Assembly: GCA_946482365.1 (NCBI GenBank)
Contig: CAMLQY010000015.1
Location: forward strand, 1-42,799
Length of the DNA: 42,799 bases
From: an uncultured Actinomycetes bacterium
GTDB lineage: Bacteria; Actinomycetota; Thermoleophilia; Solirubrobacterales; 70-9
Reading direction: 5' to 3'
Positions 25,123 through 32,353 of the stretch are shown here, one piece after another; the stretch's first letter is position 1; each line of letters starts with the position of its first letter. Made by a program: the position numbers and the translations under genes. The notes below the pieces were generated by a model that worked only from the letters and a program-made list of their open reading frames with translations, had not been told where the DNA came from and ran no database searches.

Positions 25123-26363
25123 GCGCCGGCTTCCGACGCAGCTTCGACTCCCTCGCCGTACCCAACTACCGTCGCTACTTCGCCGGGCAGATCGTCTCCC
25201 TCTCGGGGAACTGGATGCAGATGGTGGCCGAGGTATGGCTGATCCTCTCGTTGACCGGAAGCGGTCTCGCGGTCGGGGCGACGACGGCTCTGCAATTCCT
25301 CCCGATCCTGCTCTTCGGCGCTTGGGGCGGGGTCCTCGCCGACCGCTTTCCGAAGCGCAGCCTGCTGATGGCTACCCAGGCGCTGATGGCCGTGCCGGCG
25401 CTGGTCCTGCTCGCCGTCTCCCTCGGCGGGATCGTCGCGCCGTGGATGGTCTTCGTCCTCGTCTTCCTCCGCGGCACCGTGAACGCGGTCGACAACCCGA
25501 CCAGGCAGAGCTTCGCGATCGAGATGGTCGGTCCGGACCGCGTCGTCAACGCGGTCAGCCTCAACAGCGTGCTGATCCACTCGGCGCGGCTCGTCGGCCC
25601 GACCCTGGCCGGCCTGCTGATCGTCGGTGCCGGCGTGGAGCCCTGCTTCGCCCTCAACGCCCTCACCTTCTCGGCGATGATCTTCGCCCTCTGGCGGATA
25701 GACCCGGCCGAGCTCGACGCACCGCCACGCGCGGCTCGCGAGCGCGACGCCGTCCGCGCCGGCCTGCGTTACGTGCGCCGCACGCCCGAGCTGGCGGTCC
25801 CCCTCGCCCTGATGGCCATCGTCGGCACGTTCGGGCTCAACTTCCAGGTCATCCTGCCGCTGCTCGCCCGCTTCAGCTTCGAGGGCGGGCCGACCGCCTA
25901 CGCCGCGCTGGTCTCGGCGATGGGGGCCGGCTCGGTGATCGGCGCCCTGGTAACCGGCGCCCGCGGGCGCGCCGACCGGCGCCTGATCGTCGGCGCCACC
26001 CTCACCTTTGGCCTGACCGCGCTGCTGGCGGCGCTGATGCCGAGCCTGGCCCTGGAGATCCCGGTGCTGGCGCTGCTCGGCGCCTCCGCCGTCACCTTCG
26101 CCGCCGCGATCAACTCCTCGCTGCAGCTCTTCGTCGAACCGCAGATGCGCGGCCGCGTGATGGCGCTCTACTCGGTCGTCTTCCTCGGCTCGACGCCGAT
26201 CGGCGCGCCGCTCGTCGGCTGGCTGTCGGAGGCCTACGACCCGCGGGTGGCGCTGCTGCTCGCCGCCTCGGCAGGGCTCTTCGCGGCGGGCGTGGGGCAC
26301 GTCGCGCTAGGAGGCGCTGGCGGAACCCCCGCGCGGGGCGTCAACCGATCCCGAGCCGCGTAG
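25119..26363 (+). CDS. MFS transporter, probable exporter (EntS-like)
   Basis: The 414-residue membrane protein has about 12 helices. It belongs to the MFS_3/EntS-like group: FDSLAVPNYRRYFAGQIVSL and GNWMQMVAEVWLILSLTGSG at the N-terminus, FGAWGGVLADRFPKRSLL (the cytoplasmic loop 2-3 signature of major facilitators) and NAVDNPTRQSFAIEMVGPD in the middle. Such proteins export siderophores, drugs or other hydrophobic compounds using the proton gradient. Pairing with MarR by a four-base overlap fits an inducible efflux pump. The substrate cannot be predicted. The 3' end overlaps the convergent deaminase gene by 23 bases. Confidence 0.92.
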   Translation: MSAGFRRSFDSLAVPNYRRYFAGQIVSLSGNWMQMVAEVWLILSLTGSGLAVGATTALQFLPILLFGAWGGVLADRFPKRSLLMATQALMAVPALVLLAVSLGGIVAPWMVFVLVFLRGTVNAVDNPTRQSFAIEMVGPDRVVNAVSLNSVLIHSARLVGPTLAGLLIVGAGVEPCFALNALTFSAMIFALWRIDPAELDAPPRAARERDAVRAGLRYVRRTPELAVPLALMAIVGTFGLNFQVILPLLARFSFEGGPTAYAALVSAMGAGSVIGALVTGARGRADRRLIVGATLTFGLTALLAALMPSLALEIPVLALLGASAVTFAAAINSSLQLFVEPQMRGRVMALYSVVFLGSTPIGAPLVGWLSEAYDPRVALLLAASAGLFAAGVGHVALGGAGGTPARGVNRSRAA

Positions 26364-27597
26364 ACCGCTCCACCGCCCGGGCGACGATCTCCTCGCCACC
26401 CGGAACCTCACCGCCCCTCATCAGCACCTTCCCGGCGACCACCGTCGTGTCGACGATCGATCCGCTCGCGGCGTAGACCAGGTCCGAGCGCATGTCTCCG
26501 AGGCTGAGCTCCGGCGAGCAGGCCCGAAGCAGCAGGAAGTCGGCCGGAGCGCCGACCCGGAGCGCCGCGCCGCCAAGGAGGGGGGCGACGGCGCCGGTGG
26601 CGACGCCCCAGGCCTCCTCCGCGGGCAGGACGGTCGGGTCGCAGGCCGCGTGGCGCTGGGCCAGGGCGAAGACCTTGAGGTCGGAGAGCAGGTCGAGCGA
26701 GTCGTTGGAGCCCGGGCCGTCGGTGCCGATGCCGACCGCGACCCCCGCCTCTCGCGCCTGCGGATAGGGAAACACCCCACCGACCGCGAGCTTCATGTTC
26801 GCCACCGGGTTGGTCACGACCGTGCAGCCGCGCGCCGCGATCAGCTCCAGCTCCTCGCGGTCGAGCCAGACGCCGTGGGCGAGGACGGTGCTCTCGCCCA
26901 GCACGCCCAGCCGGTCGAGGTAGACGGCCGGCCGGGCCCCGTGCTGCTCGACGCAGTCCGTCACCTCCTGCTCGGTCTCGGAGAGATGGATGTGGACCGC
27001 GACCTCGTGCCGAGCCGCCGTCTCGGCGGTCCAGCGCAGCAGCTCCTCGCTGACCGTGTAGATCGCGTGCGGGGCGAGGGACCTCCCGATGTGCGGTCCG
27101 AACCCGGCCAGCTCTTCGAGATTGCCCACAGCGGTCTCCTGCATCGCCGCCGTCTCGCCGTCGGCGTCGAAGAGCGGCCCGCCGATCGTCGCCCGCAGCC
27201 CTGCGTCCTCGACCGCGCGGGCGGTGGCGCCGGGGTGCCAGTACATGTCCCAGAAGCGGGTGGTCCCGCTGCGGATCATCTCCAGGCAGGCGAGGCGAAC
27301 CCCCCAGTAGACGTCCTCGGGCTCCAGCTTCGCCTCGACCGGCCAGACCACCTCGCGCAGCCAGCGCATCAGCGGCAGCTCGCCGCCGTAGCCGCGGAAG
27401 AGCGTCATCGCGGCGTGGGTGTGCCCGTTCACGAGCGGCGCGACCAGCGGGGCACCCGCCGCGTTGATGGTCTCCTCACCGGGCTCGGGCTCAACCCCCG
27501 GGCCGAGCGCGACGATCGTCCCGCCCTCGCAGCGCAGCCCAACCACGGCGCCGTCCAGGACGGCGCCGGTCACCGCAAGCGGCGGGGCCTCAGCCAT
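26341..27597 (-). CDS. mtaD: Amidohydrolase, probable 5'-methylthioadenosine/S-adenosylhomocysteine deaminase
   Basis: The 418-residue metal-dependent hydrolase belongs to the cytosine-deaminase/chlorohydrolase branch. The first metal motif is APLVNGHTHAAMTLFRGYGG, the next histidine region is IHLSETEQEV, and the late metal aspartate is in VAVGIGTDGPGSNDSLDLLS. LPLMRWLREVVWPVEAKLEPEDVYWG is typical of MTA/SAH deaminases such as MtaD of Thermotoga. It probably converts methylthioadenosine (and SAH) to the inosine form. It follows the phosphorylase gene with an eight-base overlap, giving a compact purine/methylthio-nucleoside salvage unit. Deamination of other purine derivatives remains possible. 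Confidence 0.85.
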   Translation of the reverse strand: MAEAPPLAVTGAVLDGAVVGLRCEGGTIVALGPGVEPEPGEETINAAGAPLVAPLVNGHTHAAMTLFRGYGGELPLMRWLREVVWPVEAKLEPEDVYWGVRLACLEMIRSGTTRFWDMYWHPGATARAVEDAGLRATIGGPLFDADGETAAMQETAVGNLEELAGFGPHIGRSLAPHAIYTVSEELLRWTAETAARHEVAVHIHLSETEQEVTDCVEQHGARPAVYLDRLGVLGESTVLAHGVWLDREELELIAARGCTVVTNPVANMKLAVGGVFPYPQAREAGVAVGIGTDGPGSNDSLDLLSDLKVFALAQRHAACDPTVLPAEEAWGVATGAVAPLLGGAALRVGAPADFLLLRACSPELSLGDMRSDLVYAASGSIVDTTVVAGKVLMRGGEVPGGEEIVARAVERSTRLGIG

Positions 27598-28267
27598 CTG
27601 CCAGCCGGGGCAGGACAGCGTCGATCGCGTCGCGGAGCCGGGCGACGTTTGCGCTGCGATGACGTTCCATCTCCCCGACGCTGAGCTCTCCCGCCCCGAC
27701 GCCGTTGGCGAGGTTGTCGACCACGCAGACCGCCGCGTAAGCGAGCCCGAGCTCGCCGGCGACGACGCACTCCGAAGCGATCGTCATCCCGACCAGGTCG
27801 GCGTGCGCCGCCATCAGCCGGATCTCCGCCGGCGTCTCGAAGCGTGGCCCTATCGCCTGCCAGTAGACGCCGCCGTCGCGCAGCTCGGGGGCGCCGGCCT
27901 CATGCCAGGCCGAGAGAACCCGCCTCCGCCACTCGCGGTCGAATCCGGGTGGCCGGTGCGCGCGAAGGTCGGAGAGCGCGCTGAGCCCCAGCTGGAGCGC
28001 GATGAAGTCGTCCGGGCAGGCGAAGCTCCCCACCGCCAGCTCGGCGTGCAGCGAGCCGACCGAGCCGATCGCCAGCACCCGGTCGCAGCCCTGCTCCGCG
28101 AGGGCACGCATGTTGGCGACGTGGTCGATGCGGTGGGGGAGGGTGTAGGCGCCGCCTCCGTCGTGCCGCTGCAGCACCCGCGCGCCGTGCCCGGCTGCGG
28201 TCGCGGCGACGTCCTCGCCCGCCGGCCCGAGGCCGTTGCTGCCCAGAACCACCGCCAGCTGTCCCAT
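27590..28267 (-). CDS. mtnP: Purine nucleoside/5'-methylthioadenosine phosphorylase family protein
   Basis: The 225-residue protein is a trimer-type PNP/MTAP family member. Visible motifs are VLAIGSVGSLHAELAVGSFACPDDFI (phosphate-binding GSVGSL), the substrate loop IGPRFETPAEIR, and the base-binding region VGMTIASECVVAGELGLAYA followed by VVDNLANG, all hallmarks of MTA phosphorylases. It is about 30-40 residues shorter at the N-terminus than typical MTAPs. It probably cleaves MTA or methylthioinosine to the base and methylthioribose-1-phosphate. The deaminase gene follows immediately. If the deaminase acts first, the true substrate would be methylthioinosine. Confidence 0.85.
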   Translation of the reverse strand: MGQLAVVLGSNGLGPAGEDVAATAAGHGARVLQRHDGGGAYTLPHRIDHVANMRALAEQGCDRVLAIGSVGSLHAELAVGSFACPDDFIALQLGLSALSDLRAHRPPGFDREWRRRVLSAWHEAGAPELRDGGVYWQAIGPRFETPAEIRLMAAHADLVGMTIASECVVAGELGLAYAAVCVVDNLANGVGAGELSVGEMERHRSANVARLRDAIDAVLPRLADG

Positions 28268-28330
28268 GCGGCCGATCCTACGCGGATGACGAGGATTGTC
28301 TCGGTGGGGCCAAGTCCCTATGGTGAGGGA

Positions 28331-28819
28331 ATGGCCGATCGTCAGTCGGACAGGGACGAGAGCGAGAGCGAACGACTCGACCGCAACCTCAGCGAGCTGC
28401 TGCAGGAGCTGCGCGTGGCGCTGCCCGGCGTCCAGGTGCTCTTCGCCTTTCTGCTCGCGGTGCCGTTCCAGCAGAACTTCACGAAGATCACGCCCTTCCA
28501 GGAGAGGGTCTATTTCGCCACCCTGCTCCTCACAGCCATCTCGGCCGTCCTGCTCATCTCCCCGTCCGCCTACCACAGGATGACCTTCCGCATGCAGCAG
28601 AAGGACGACCTGATCTTCCTCGCCAACAAGCTCGCGATCGTCGGCCTGGGCTGCCTGGCGCTGGCGATGACCGGAGCGATCATGCTGATCACCGACGTGC
28701 TGTTCGGCGGCGCCGCGACAATCGTGACCAGCGCCGCGACGCTGCTCACCTTCGCGACCTTCTGGTACGCGCTCCCGCTTCAGCGCCGGTTCAGTCTGGC
28801 GAAGAGCGAACGACCCTGA
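28331..28819 (+). CDS. DUF6328 family membrane protein
   Basis: The 162-residue protein has a charged N-terminus (MADRQSDRDESESERLDRNL) and the LLQELRVALPGVQVLFAFLL segment characteristic of DUF6328. Four transmembrane helices follow: VLFAFLLAVPF, the FATLLLTAISAVLLISPSAY pair, LAIVGLGCLALAMTGAIMLI, and the last near residues 125-150. Family members are common in actinobacteria and have no known function. The ATG is only three bases after GAGG, slightly tight. Its 3' end overlaps the convergent HD-protein gene by 29 bases. Confidence 0.85.
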   Translation: MADRQSDRDESESERLDRNLSELLQELRVALPGVQVLFAFLLAVPFQQNFTKITPFQERVYFATLLLTAISAVLLISPSAYHRMTFRMQQKDDLIFLANKLAIVGLGCLALAMTGAIMLITDVLFGGAATIVTSAATLLTFATFWYALPLQRRFSLAKSERP

Positions 28820-29405
28820 AGCGATCGCCCCAGAGGCCGACCATCTCGTCGGCGAACCGGTCCGTGAGGTCCATGTCGGGCGCCTCGTCGAAGAGCATTT
28901 CGAGGTCGGCCTCCCAGACGTAGATCTTCAGGTCGAGCGAGACCGCGAGTTCTTCGCTGACGCTCTCGGCGATCAGCTCGTAGGCGTCGCGCAGCATCAC
29001 CACGTTGGTCAGTTTGTCGGCGGCGAAGATCGCCAGCGCCGCCGGACCGGCCCTGGCCACGCGCCAGCGGTGCTCCTCCTTGCGCTCCTCGTAGGCGGGG
29101 ATGGTCTCATCTTCGGTCAGCGCCTCGACCAAGTCTCCCACCGCGTCGCCGAAGCGCTCCCGCACCTCCGCCGCACCGGTCTCGCTCTTCTCGACCACGT
29201 CGTGCAGCAACGCAGCGGCGACGACCTCGTCCCCGTAGCGGTGCTCGATCAACAGCTCGGCGACGGCGACCGGATGCTCTATGAAAGGCCGGCCGTCGCT
29301 GCCGCGGCGAAGCTGGCCCGCGTGGGCCTGACGCGCGAGCTCCAGCGCATCCCTGACCAGGTCCGATCTTTCGACCGCCGCGTCGATTCCCGGAGTCGAC
29401 GACAT
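28791..29405 (-). CDS. HD-domain protein, small alarmone hydrolase-like, with altered catalytic motif
   Basis: The 204-residue protein is a single HD hydrolase domain like the (p)ppGpp hydrolase half of RelA/SpoT or stand-alone MESH1. The metal set appears complete: His28 (RQAHAG) or His44 (FIEHP), His68-Asp69 (LLHDVVEKSE) and Asp130 (FAADKLTNV). RRGSDGRPFIEHPVAVAELL and RFGDAVGDLVEALTED match the family. However, the catalytic Glu-Asp motif that follows HD in active hydrolases (HDxxED) reads Glu72-Lys73 here, so ppGpp hydrolysis is uncertain. Upstream longer frames overlap the metallo-hydrolase gene and were rejected; ATG 29405 gives a normal start. Confidence 0.85.
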   Translation of the reverse strand: MSSTPGIDAAVERSDLVRDALELARQAHAGQLRRGSDGRPFIEHPVAVAELLIEHRYGDEVVAAALLHDVVEKSETGAAEVRERFGDAVGDLVEALTEDETIPAYEERKEEHRWRVARAGPAALAIFAADKLTNVVMLRDAYELIAESVSEELAVSLDLKIYVWEADLEMLFDEAPDMDLTDRFADEMVGLWGDRFRVVRSSPD

Positions 29406-29452
29406 AGCGTCGCAGCGTAGCGCGGCACCACACGCAGCCCCTTTTCTGGCAC

Positions 29453-30334
29453 TCAGGTTGCAGGGGCGGTGCTGGCGGCCCTTGCGGGAAGCTCGAATTC
29501 GGCGCCCTCTGCGGCGAGCTCCATGCCCCCCTCGGCACCGCCGGCCTGCGCCCAGCGCTCCCGGGCGGCGAGGCCCAGGGCGTCGAGCTGTGCGTCGGTG
29601 TGCATCGGGTCGTGGTGGAAGAGGAGCGTGCGCTCGGCGCCTGCGCGGCGAGCAAAGGAGATCGCGTGTGTGAGCGAGGAGTGGCCCCAGCCGATGTGGT
29701 CCGGGTACTCCGCATCCGTGTACTGGCCGTCGTGGATCAGCAGCGATGCGTTGCGCGCCAGGCCCAGGCCGGAGATCCAGTCTTCCTCGAGCGCGTCGAT
29801 GTCGGCGCCGAGCGCCGGCTCGTGGTCCGGGATGTAGGCAAGCGAGGAATCGCCGTCGTCGATCCGGTAGCCGAGGGTCGGGCCGCGATGGGCTACGGAG
29901 GCGGCGCGGATCCGTGCCGGGCCGATCTCCCACTCGGCCTCGGGGCAGTGCCGGAAGGAGACGTCGCAGGGAAGCTCGCGCACCTCGACCGGTGAGAGCG
30001 GGGCCGAGATGTAGCGGGCGATGCGGTCTCGCAGCGAGGCCTCGGGAGAAGCGGGCCCCCAGATGACGATCTCCGTCTGGGCGTGGAAGGCCGGGGCGAA
30101 GAAGACCAGCCCCTGGATGTGGTCGAGGTGGAGGTGCGTGAGCAGGATGTGCAGCCGGGCCGGCTCGGCGGCGAGGCAGAGGCCGAGGTTGCGAATGCCC
30201 GTGCCGGCGTCGAGCGCCAGCATCGAGCCGTCGGAGAGGGTGACGCCGACGCAGGAGGTGTTGCCGCCGTAGCGGATCGTCTCCGCTCCCGGGGAGGGGA
30301 TCGATCCGCGCGTGCCCCAGAGCTTGACCTTCAT
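29453..30334 (-). CDS. Metallo-beta-lactamase fold hydrolase (PhnP/cyclic phosphodiesterase-like)
   Basis: The 293-residue protein begins with MKVKLWGTRGSIPSPGAETI and YGGNTSCVGV, the N-terminal signature of a group related to RNase Z, PhnP and class II-like phosphodiesterases. The metal motif is LLTHLHLDHIQGL. Further ligands are in YIPDHEPA, LLIHDGQYTDAEY and LLFHHDPMHTD. Some relatives cleave cyclic nucleotides or other phosphodiesters; none is assigned to this exact group. The start codon lies one base after the PAS-gene stop, so the two are co-translated and may form a sensor-enzyme pair. The C-terminal ~40 residues are Ala/Glu-rich and variable. Confidence 0.87.
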   Translation of the reverse strand: MKVKLWGTRGSIPSPGAETIRYGGNTSCVGVTLSDGSMLALDAGTGIRNLGLCLAAEPARLHILLTHLHLDHIQGLVFFAPAFHAQTEIVIWGPASPEASLRDRIARYISAPLSPVEVRELPCDVSFRHCPEAEWEIGPARIRAASVAHRGPTLGYRIDDGDSSLAYIPDHEPALGADIDALEEDWISGLGLARNASLLIHDGQYTDAEYPDHIGWGHSSLTHAISFARRAGAERTLLFHHDPMHTDAQLDALGLAARERWAQAGGAEGGMELAAEGAEFELPARAASTAPAT

Positions 30335-30335
30335 C

Positions 30336-30752
30336 TCAGCGCCCCGCCCCGTTGCTCGAGCCGGCGGGCCAGAACACCGCTATCGCGCCCTGTGAGCCAT
30401 GTGCGGTGAGGATCGGGAAGGCCGAGGCCTCGACTTGGTGGCGGGCGCCGTCGACGGAGCTGATCTCGAAGTCGGCGTGTGCGGGCCTGCCGTTGCGGAC
30501 CGCGACCACCAGGGGCAGCTCGTCGTAGGGAATCGGCTCGCCGCTCTCGTCGAAGGGCCCGAAGAGCGATCCCCACTCCTCCGGCCCGACGGTCCCCAGC
30601 TCCTCGAAGCGCTTGCCGAGCAGCATCCCGGCCGCTTCGTTGTAGAAGACGAGGACGCCGCCCTCGTCGACCAGGAAGGCCGGCGTCGAGAGCGCAGACA
30701 TCAGGTTGCGAGCGAGGATGAGCTCGAGTGGCTTCTGCGTCACAGTTGACAC
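30336..30752 (-). CDS. Stand-alone PAS-domain protein
   Basis: The 138-residue protein is one PAS domain: LMSALSTPAFLVDEGGVLVF and YNEAAGMLLGKRFEELGTVG, then DGARHQVEASAFPILT and a final strand before a short disordered tail. It has no output domain of its own, so its partner is probably the metallo-hydrolase encoded one base downstream. No heme or flavin ligand is recognisable. The GTG at 30752 lacks a Shine-Dalgarno sequence, and an internal ATG 17 codons later is a possible alternative; the PAS fold is intact with either. Confidence 0.82.
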   Translation of the reverse strand: MSTVTQKPLELILARNLMSALSTPAFLVDEGGVLVFYNEAAGMLLGKRFEELGTVGPEEWGSLFGPFDESGEPIPYDELPLVVAVRNGRPAHADFEISSVDGARHQVEASAFPILTAHGSQGAIAVFWPAGSSNGAGR

Positions 30753-30912
30753 TTTAGATAGTTGGGATTGGCACAGCCGGGGGATTGCGAGCAGGGGTGC
30801 GCAGAAACGAGACGCTTACCTTCGACTGCCGGCCACCTCGACTACGTGACATCCATCACTTTGACGTCGCTTTGCGGAAGAACGGTGGGGATCGGGTACG
30901 GTCCCGCTCCCG

Positions 30913-31593
30913 GTGGAGGCCACGGCGCGAACAGACGACGGCATCGGGACCGGCCCGCCCCCGGGTGAGCCGAGCCCGATGTACAGGACGGCGATGGCGA
31001 TATGCCGGCCGGCGTCGGTGTGGGGACGGCTCCGGGTCGAGGGGCTCGAGGTCCTGCCCGAGAGCGGGCCCGTGCTCGTCGTCGGCAATCACGACAGCCA
31101 CTGGGACCCGGTCACTGTCGGGGTCGCGGCGATCCGCCGGCGCCAGGTCAAGGCGCTGGCGAAATCGGACCTCTGGAAGGTGCGCGGCCTGGGCCCGGTG
31201 CTCGACGGCATGGGCCAGATACCGATCGAGCGGGGCGCGGGGGACGCCGACGCCCTGGCACGGGCGATCGAGGAGCTGCGCCGCGGCGCCTGCATCGGCG
31301 TCTTCCCGGAGGGGACGCGCTCACGCGGCAAGGTGCTGCGGGCGCGCAGCGGAGTCGGTCGCCTCGCGCTCGAAGTGCCCGAGGCGAAGCTCGTCTGCGT
31401 CGCGATCGAGGGAACGACCGGCTATACGCGCTTTCCCCGCCGCCCACGGGTCAGCACCCGTTTCTTCGAGCCTGCCGGCGGTCAGGCCCAGCCGGGCGAG
31501 CAGCCCACCGAGCTGGCGGCCCGGCTGCTCGCCGAGATTCGCCAGCTCGTCCCGCCGGCCGGACCCGGCCGTGGACGCTCTCGGTCTTCCTAG
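30913..31593 (+). CDS. plsC: 1-acyl-sn-glycerol-3-phosphate acyltransferase family protein
   Basis: The 226-residue protein has the acyltransferase motifs in order: NHDSHWD (His60-x4-Asp65, catalytic), GMGQIPIERGAGD (glycerophosphate-binding region), and FPEGTRSRG (phosphate binding). It transfers a fatty acyl chain to lysophosphatidic acid or a related acceptor at the inner membrane. The N-terminal membrane helix usual for PlsC is weak (MYRTAMAICRPASVW). GTG 30913 is used, but ATG 30979 (22 codons further in) matches the typical family start better and is a serious alternative. The stop codon shares CTAG with the opposite-strand DUF5679 gene. Confidence 0.88.
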   Translation: MEATARTDDGIGTGPPPGEPSPMYRTAMAICRPASVWGRLRVEGLEVLPESGPVLVVGNHDSHWDPVTVGVAAIRRRQVKALAKSDLWKVRGLGPVLDGMGQIPIERGAGDADALARAIEELRRGACIGVFPEGTRSRGKVLRARSGVGRLALEVPEAKLVCVAIEGTTGYTRFPRRPRVSTRFFEPAGGQAQPGEQPTELAARLLAEIRQLVPPAGPGRGRSRSS

Positions 31594-31733
31594 AGTTTTC
31601 CGATCTTGAAGATCTTCGTGCCGCAGTCGGGGCAAGTACCTTGGATTGCCGGGCGACCGTTCTTCATCGTCACCTGTTTGGCGTCTTTGATCTCGACCTT
31701 CTTGCGCTCCTTGACGCAGTAACCCTCGGGCAT
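31590..31733 (-). CDS. DUF5679 small zinc-ribbon-like protein (47 aa)
   Basis: This gene is too short for routine ORF calling but has AAAGGAGAG eight bases before ATG 31733. The 47 residues match the DUF5679 pattern: GYCVKERKKVEIKDAKQVTM, KNGRPAIQG, then the CPDCGTKIFKIG knuckle. Many family members have two Cys-x-x-Cys pairs; the first pair here reads Cys-Val-Lys-Glu, leaving three cysteines, so metal binding may be altered or rely on dimerisation. DUF5679 proteins often accompany DNA topology or ribosome genes; none is here. The stop overlaps the PlsC stop on the other strand by four bases. Confidence 0.82.
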   Translation of the reverse strand: MPEGYCVKERKKVEIKDAKQVTMKNGRPAIQGTCPDCGTKIFKIGKL

Positions 31734-31753
31734 CGGAGGCTCTCCTTTCACTG

Positions 31754-31774
31754 CCTGGACGGCAGAGCTCGCGA
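31754..31774. repeat. Short inverted repeat upstream of DUF5679
   Basis: CTCGCG, five-base spacer ATGTT, CGCGAG, in the 121-bp gap before the DUF5679 start on the minus strand. It is a candidate operator or leader hairpin. The rest of this gap shows no gene. Confidence 0.35.
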
Positions 31775-31854
31775 TGTTCGCGAGATCGAATTGCGGCGAA
31801 TGTAACGCAGTGAGGGGACGCGACGGGGAACTAAATGCGAATACGCACTAACTG

Positions 31855-32286
31855 CTATCTCTTGGCGTCGTCGTCCGATCGTTCGGCTTGTTCCGTCAAA
31901 CTGCCCTGCTGCTGCGGTTGCGGCGTTATGCCGCCGCTCGCGCCGCCCGTGCCGCCAGCGGATTCCTGCGGCACGGTGGCGGCGCCGTCGCGGCCGGTTT
32001 CCGGTTCGCTCTTCAGAGCTTCGACTTCGGCCCGAAGGGCCTCGAGTTCGGTTTCGAGCTGGGTGACGTCAGCCCCGGCGGTTTCGGTCGCGCTTCCCGC
32101 CAGTTCGTCCCGCACGGCCTGAAGCTCAGCCTCGCTCACCGCGCTGTCATGGGCGTCGATCGCGAGGTAGATGCCGGTGCCCGCGCCGCCGATGGCGATC
32201 GCGACGAGGACCAGGAAGACACGCGTGCGCATGGTGAGCTTGCGCTCGACCACCCCGATCCACGCCCTCAGCCCGTCCAGCGACAT
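31855..32286 (-). CDS. Single-pass membrane protein with coiled coil
   Basis: The 143-residue protein has a short cytoplasmic head (MSLDGLRAWIGVVERKLTMR), one transmembrane helix (VFLVLVAIAIGGAGTGIYLA, residues ~23-42), a coiled coil of Glu, Leu and Ala residues (ELQAVRDELAG, then TQLETELEALRAEVEALKSE) and a disordered Gly/Pro/Gln tail. Orientation is probably inside-to-outside, with the coil outside or in the periplasm-like space. The shape recalls small cell-envelope scaffold proteins, but no named family was recognised. It is divergent from the thiolase gene across 67 bp. Confidence 0.75.
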   Translation of the reverse strand: MSLDGLRAWIGVVERKLTMRTRVFLVLVAIAIGGAGTGIYLAIDAHDSAVSEAELQAVRDELAGSATETAGADVTQLETELEALRAEVEALKSEPETGRDGAATVPQESAGGTGGASGGITPQPQQQGSLTEQAERSDDDAKR

Positions 32287-32353
32287 CGCCGCTACGTTAA
32301 TCCACTACCCTGCGCCCGCACTTCCCGACCCCCGCTCGAAGGAGAACGCCCAA

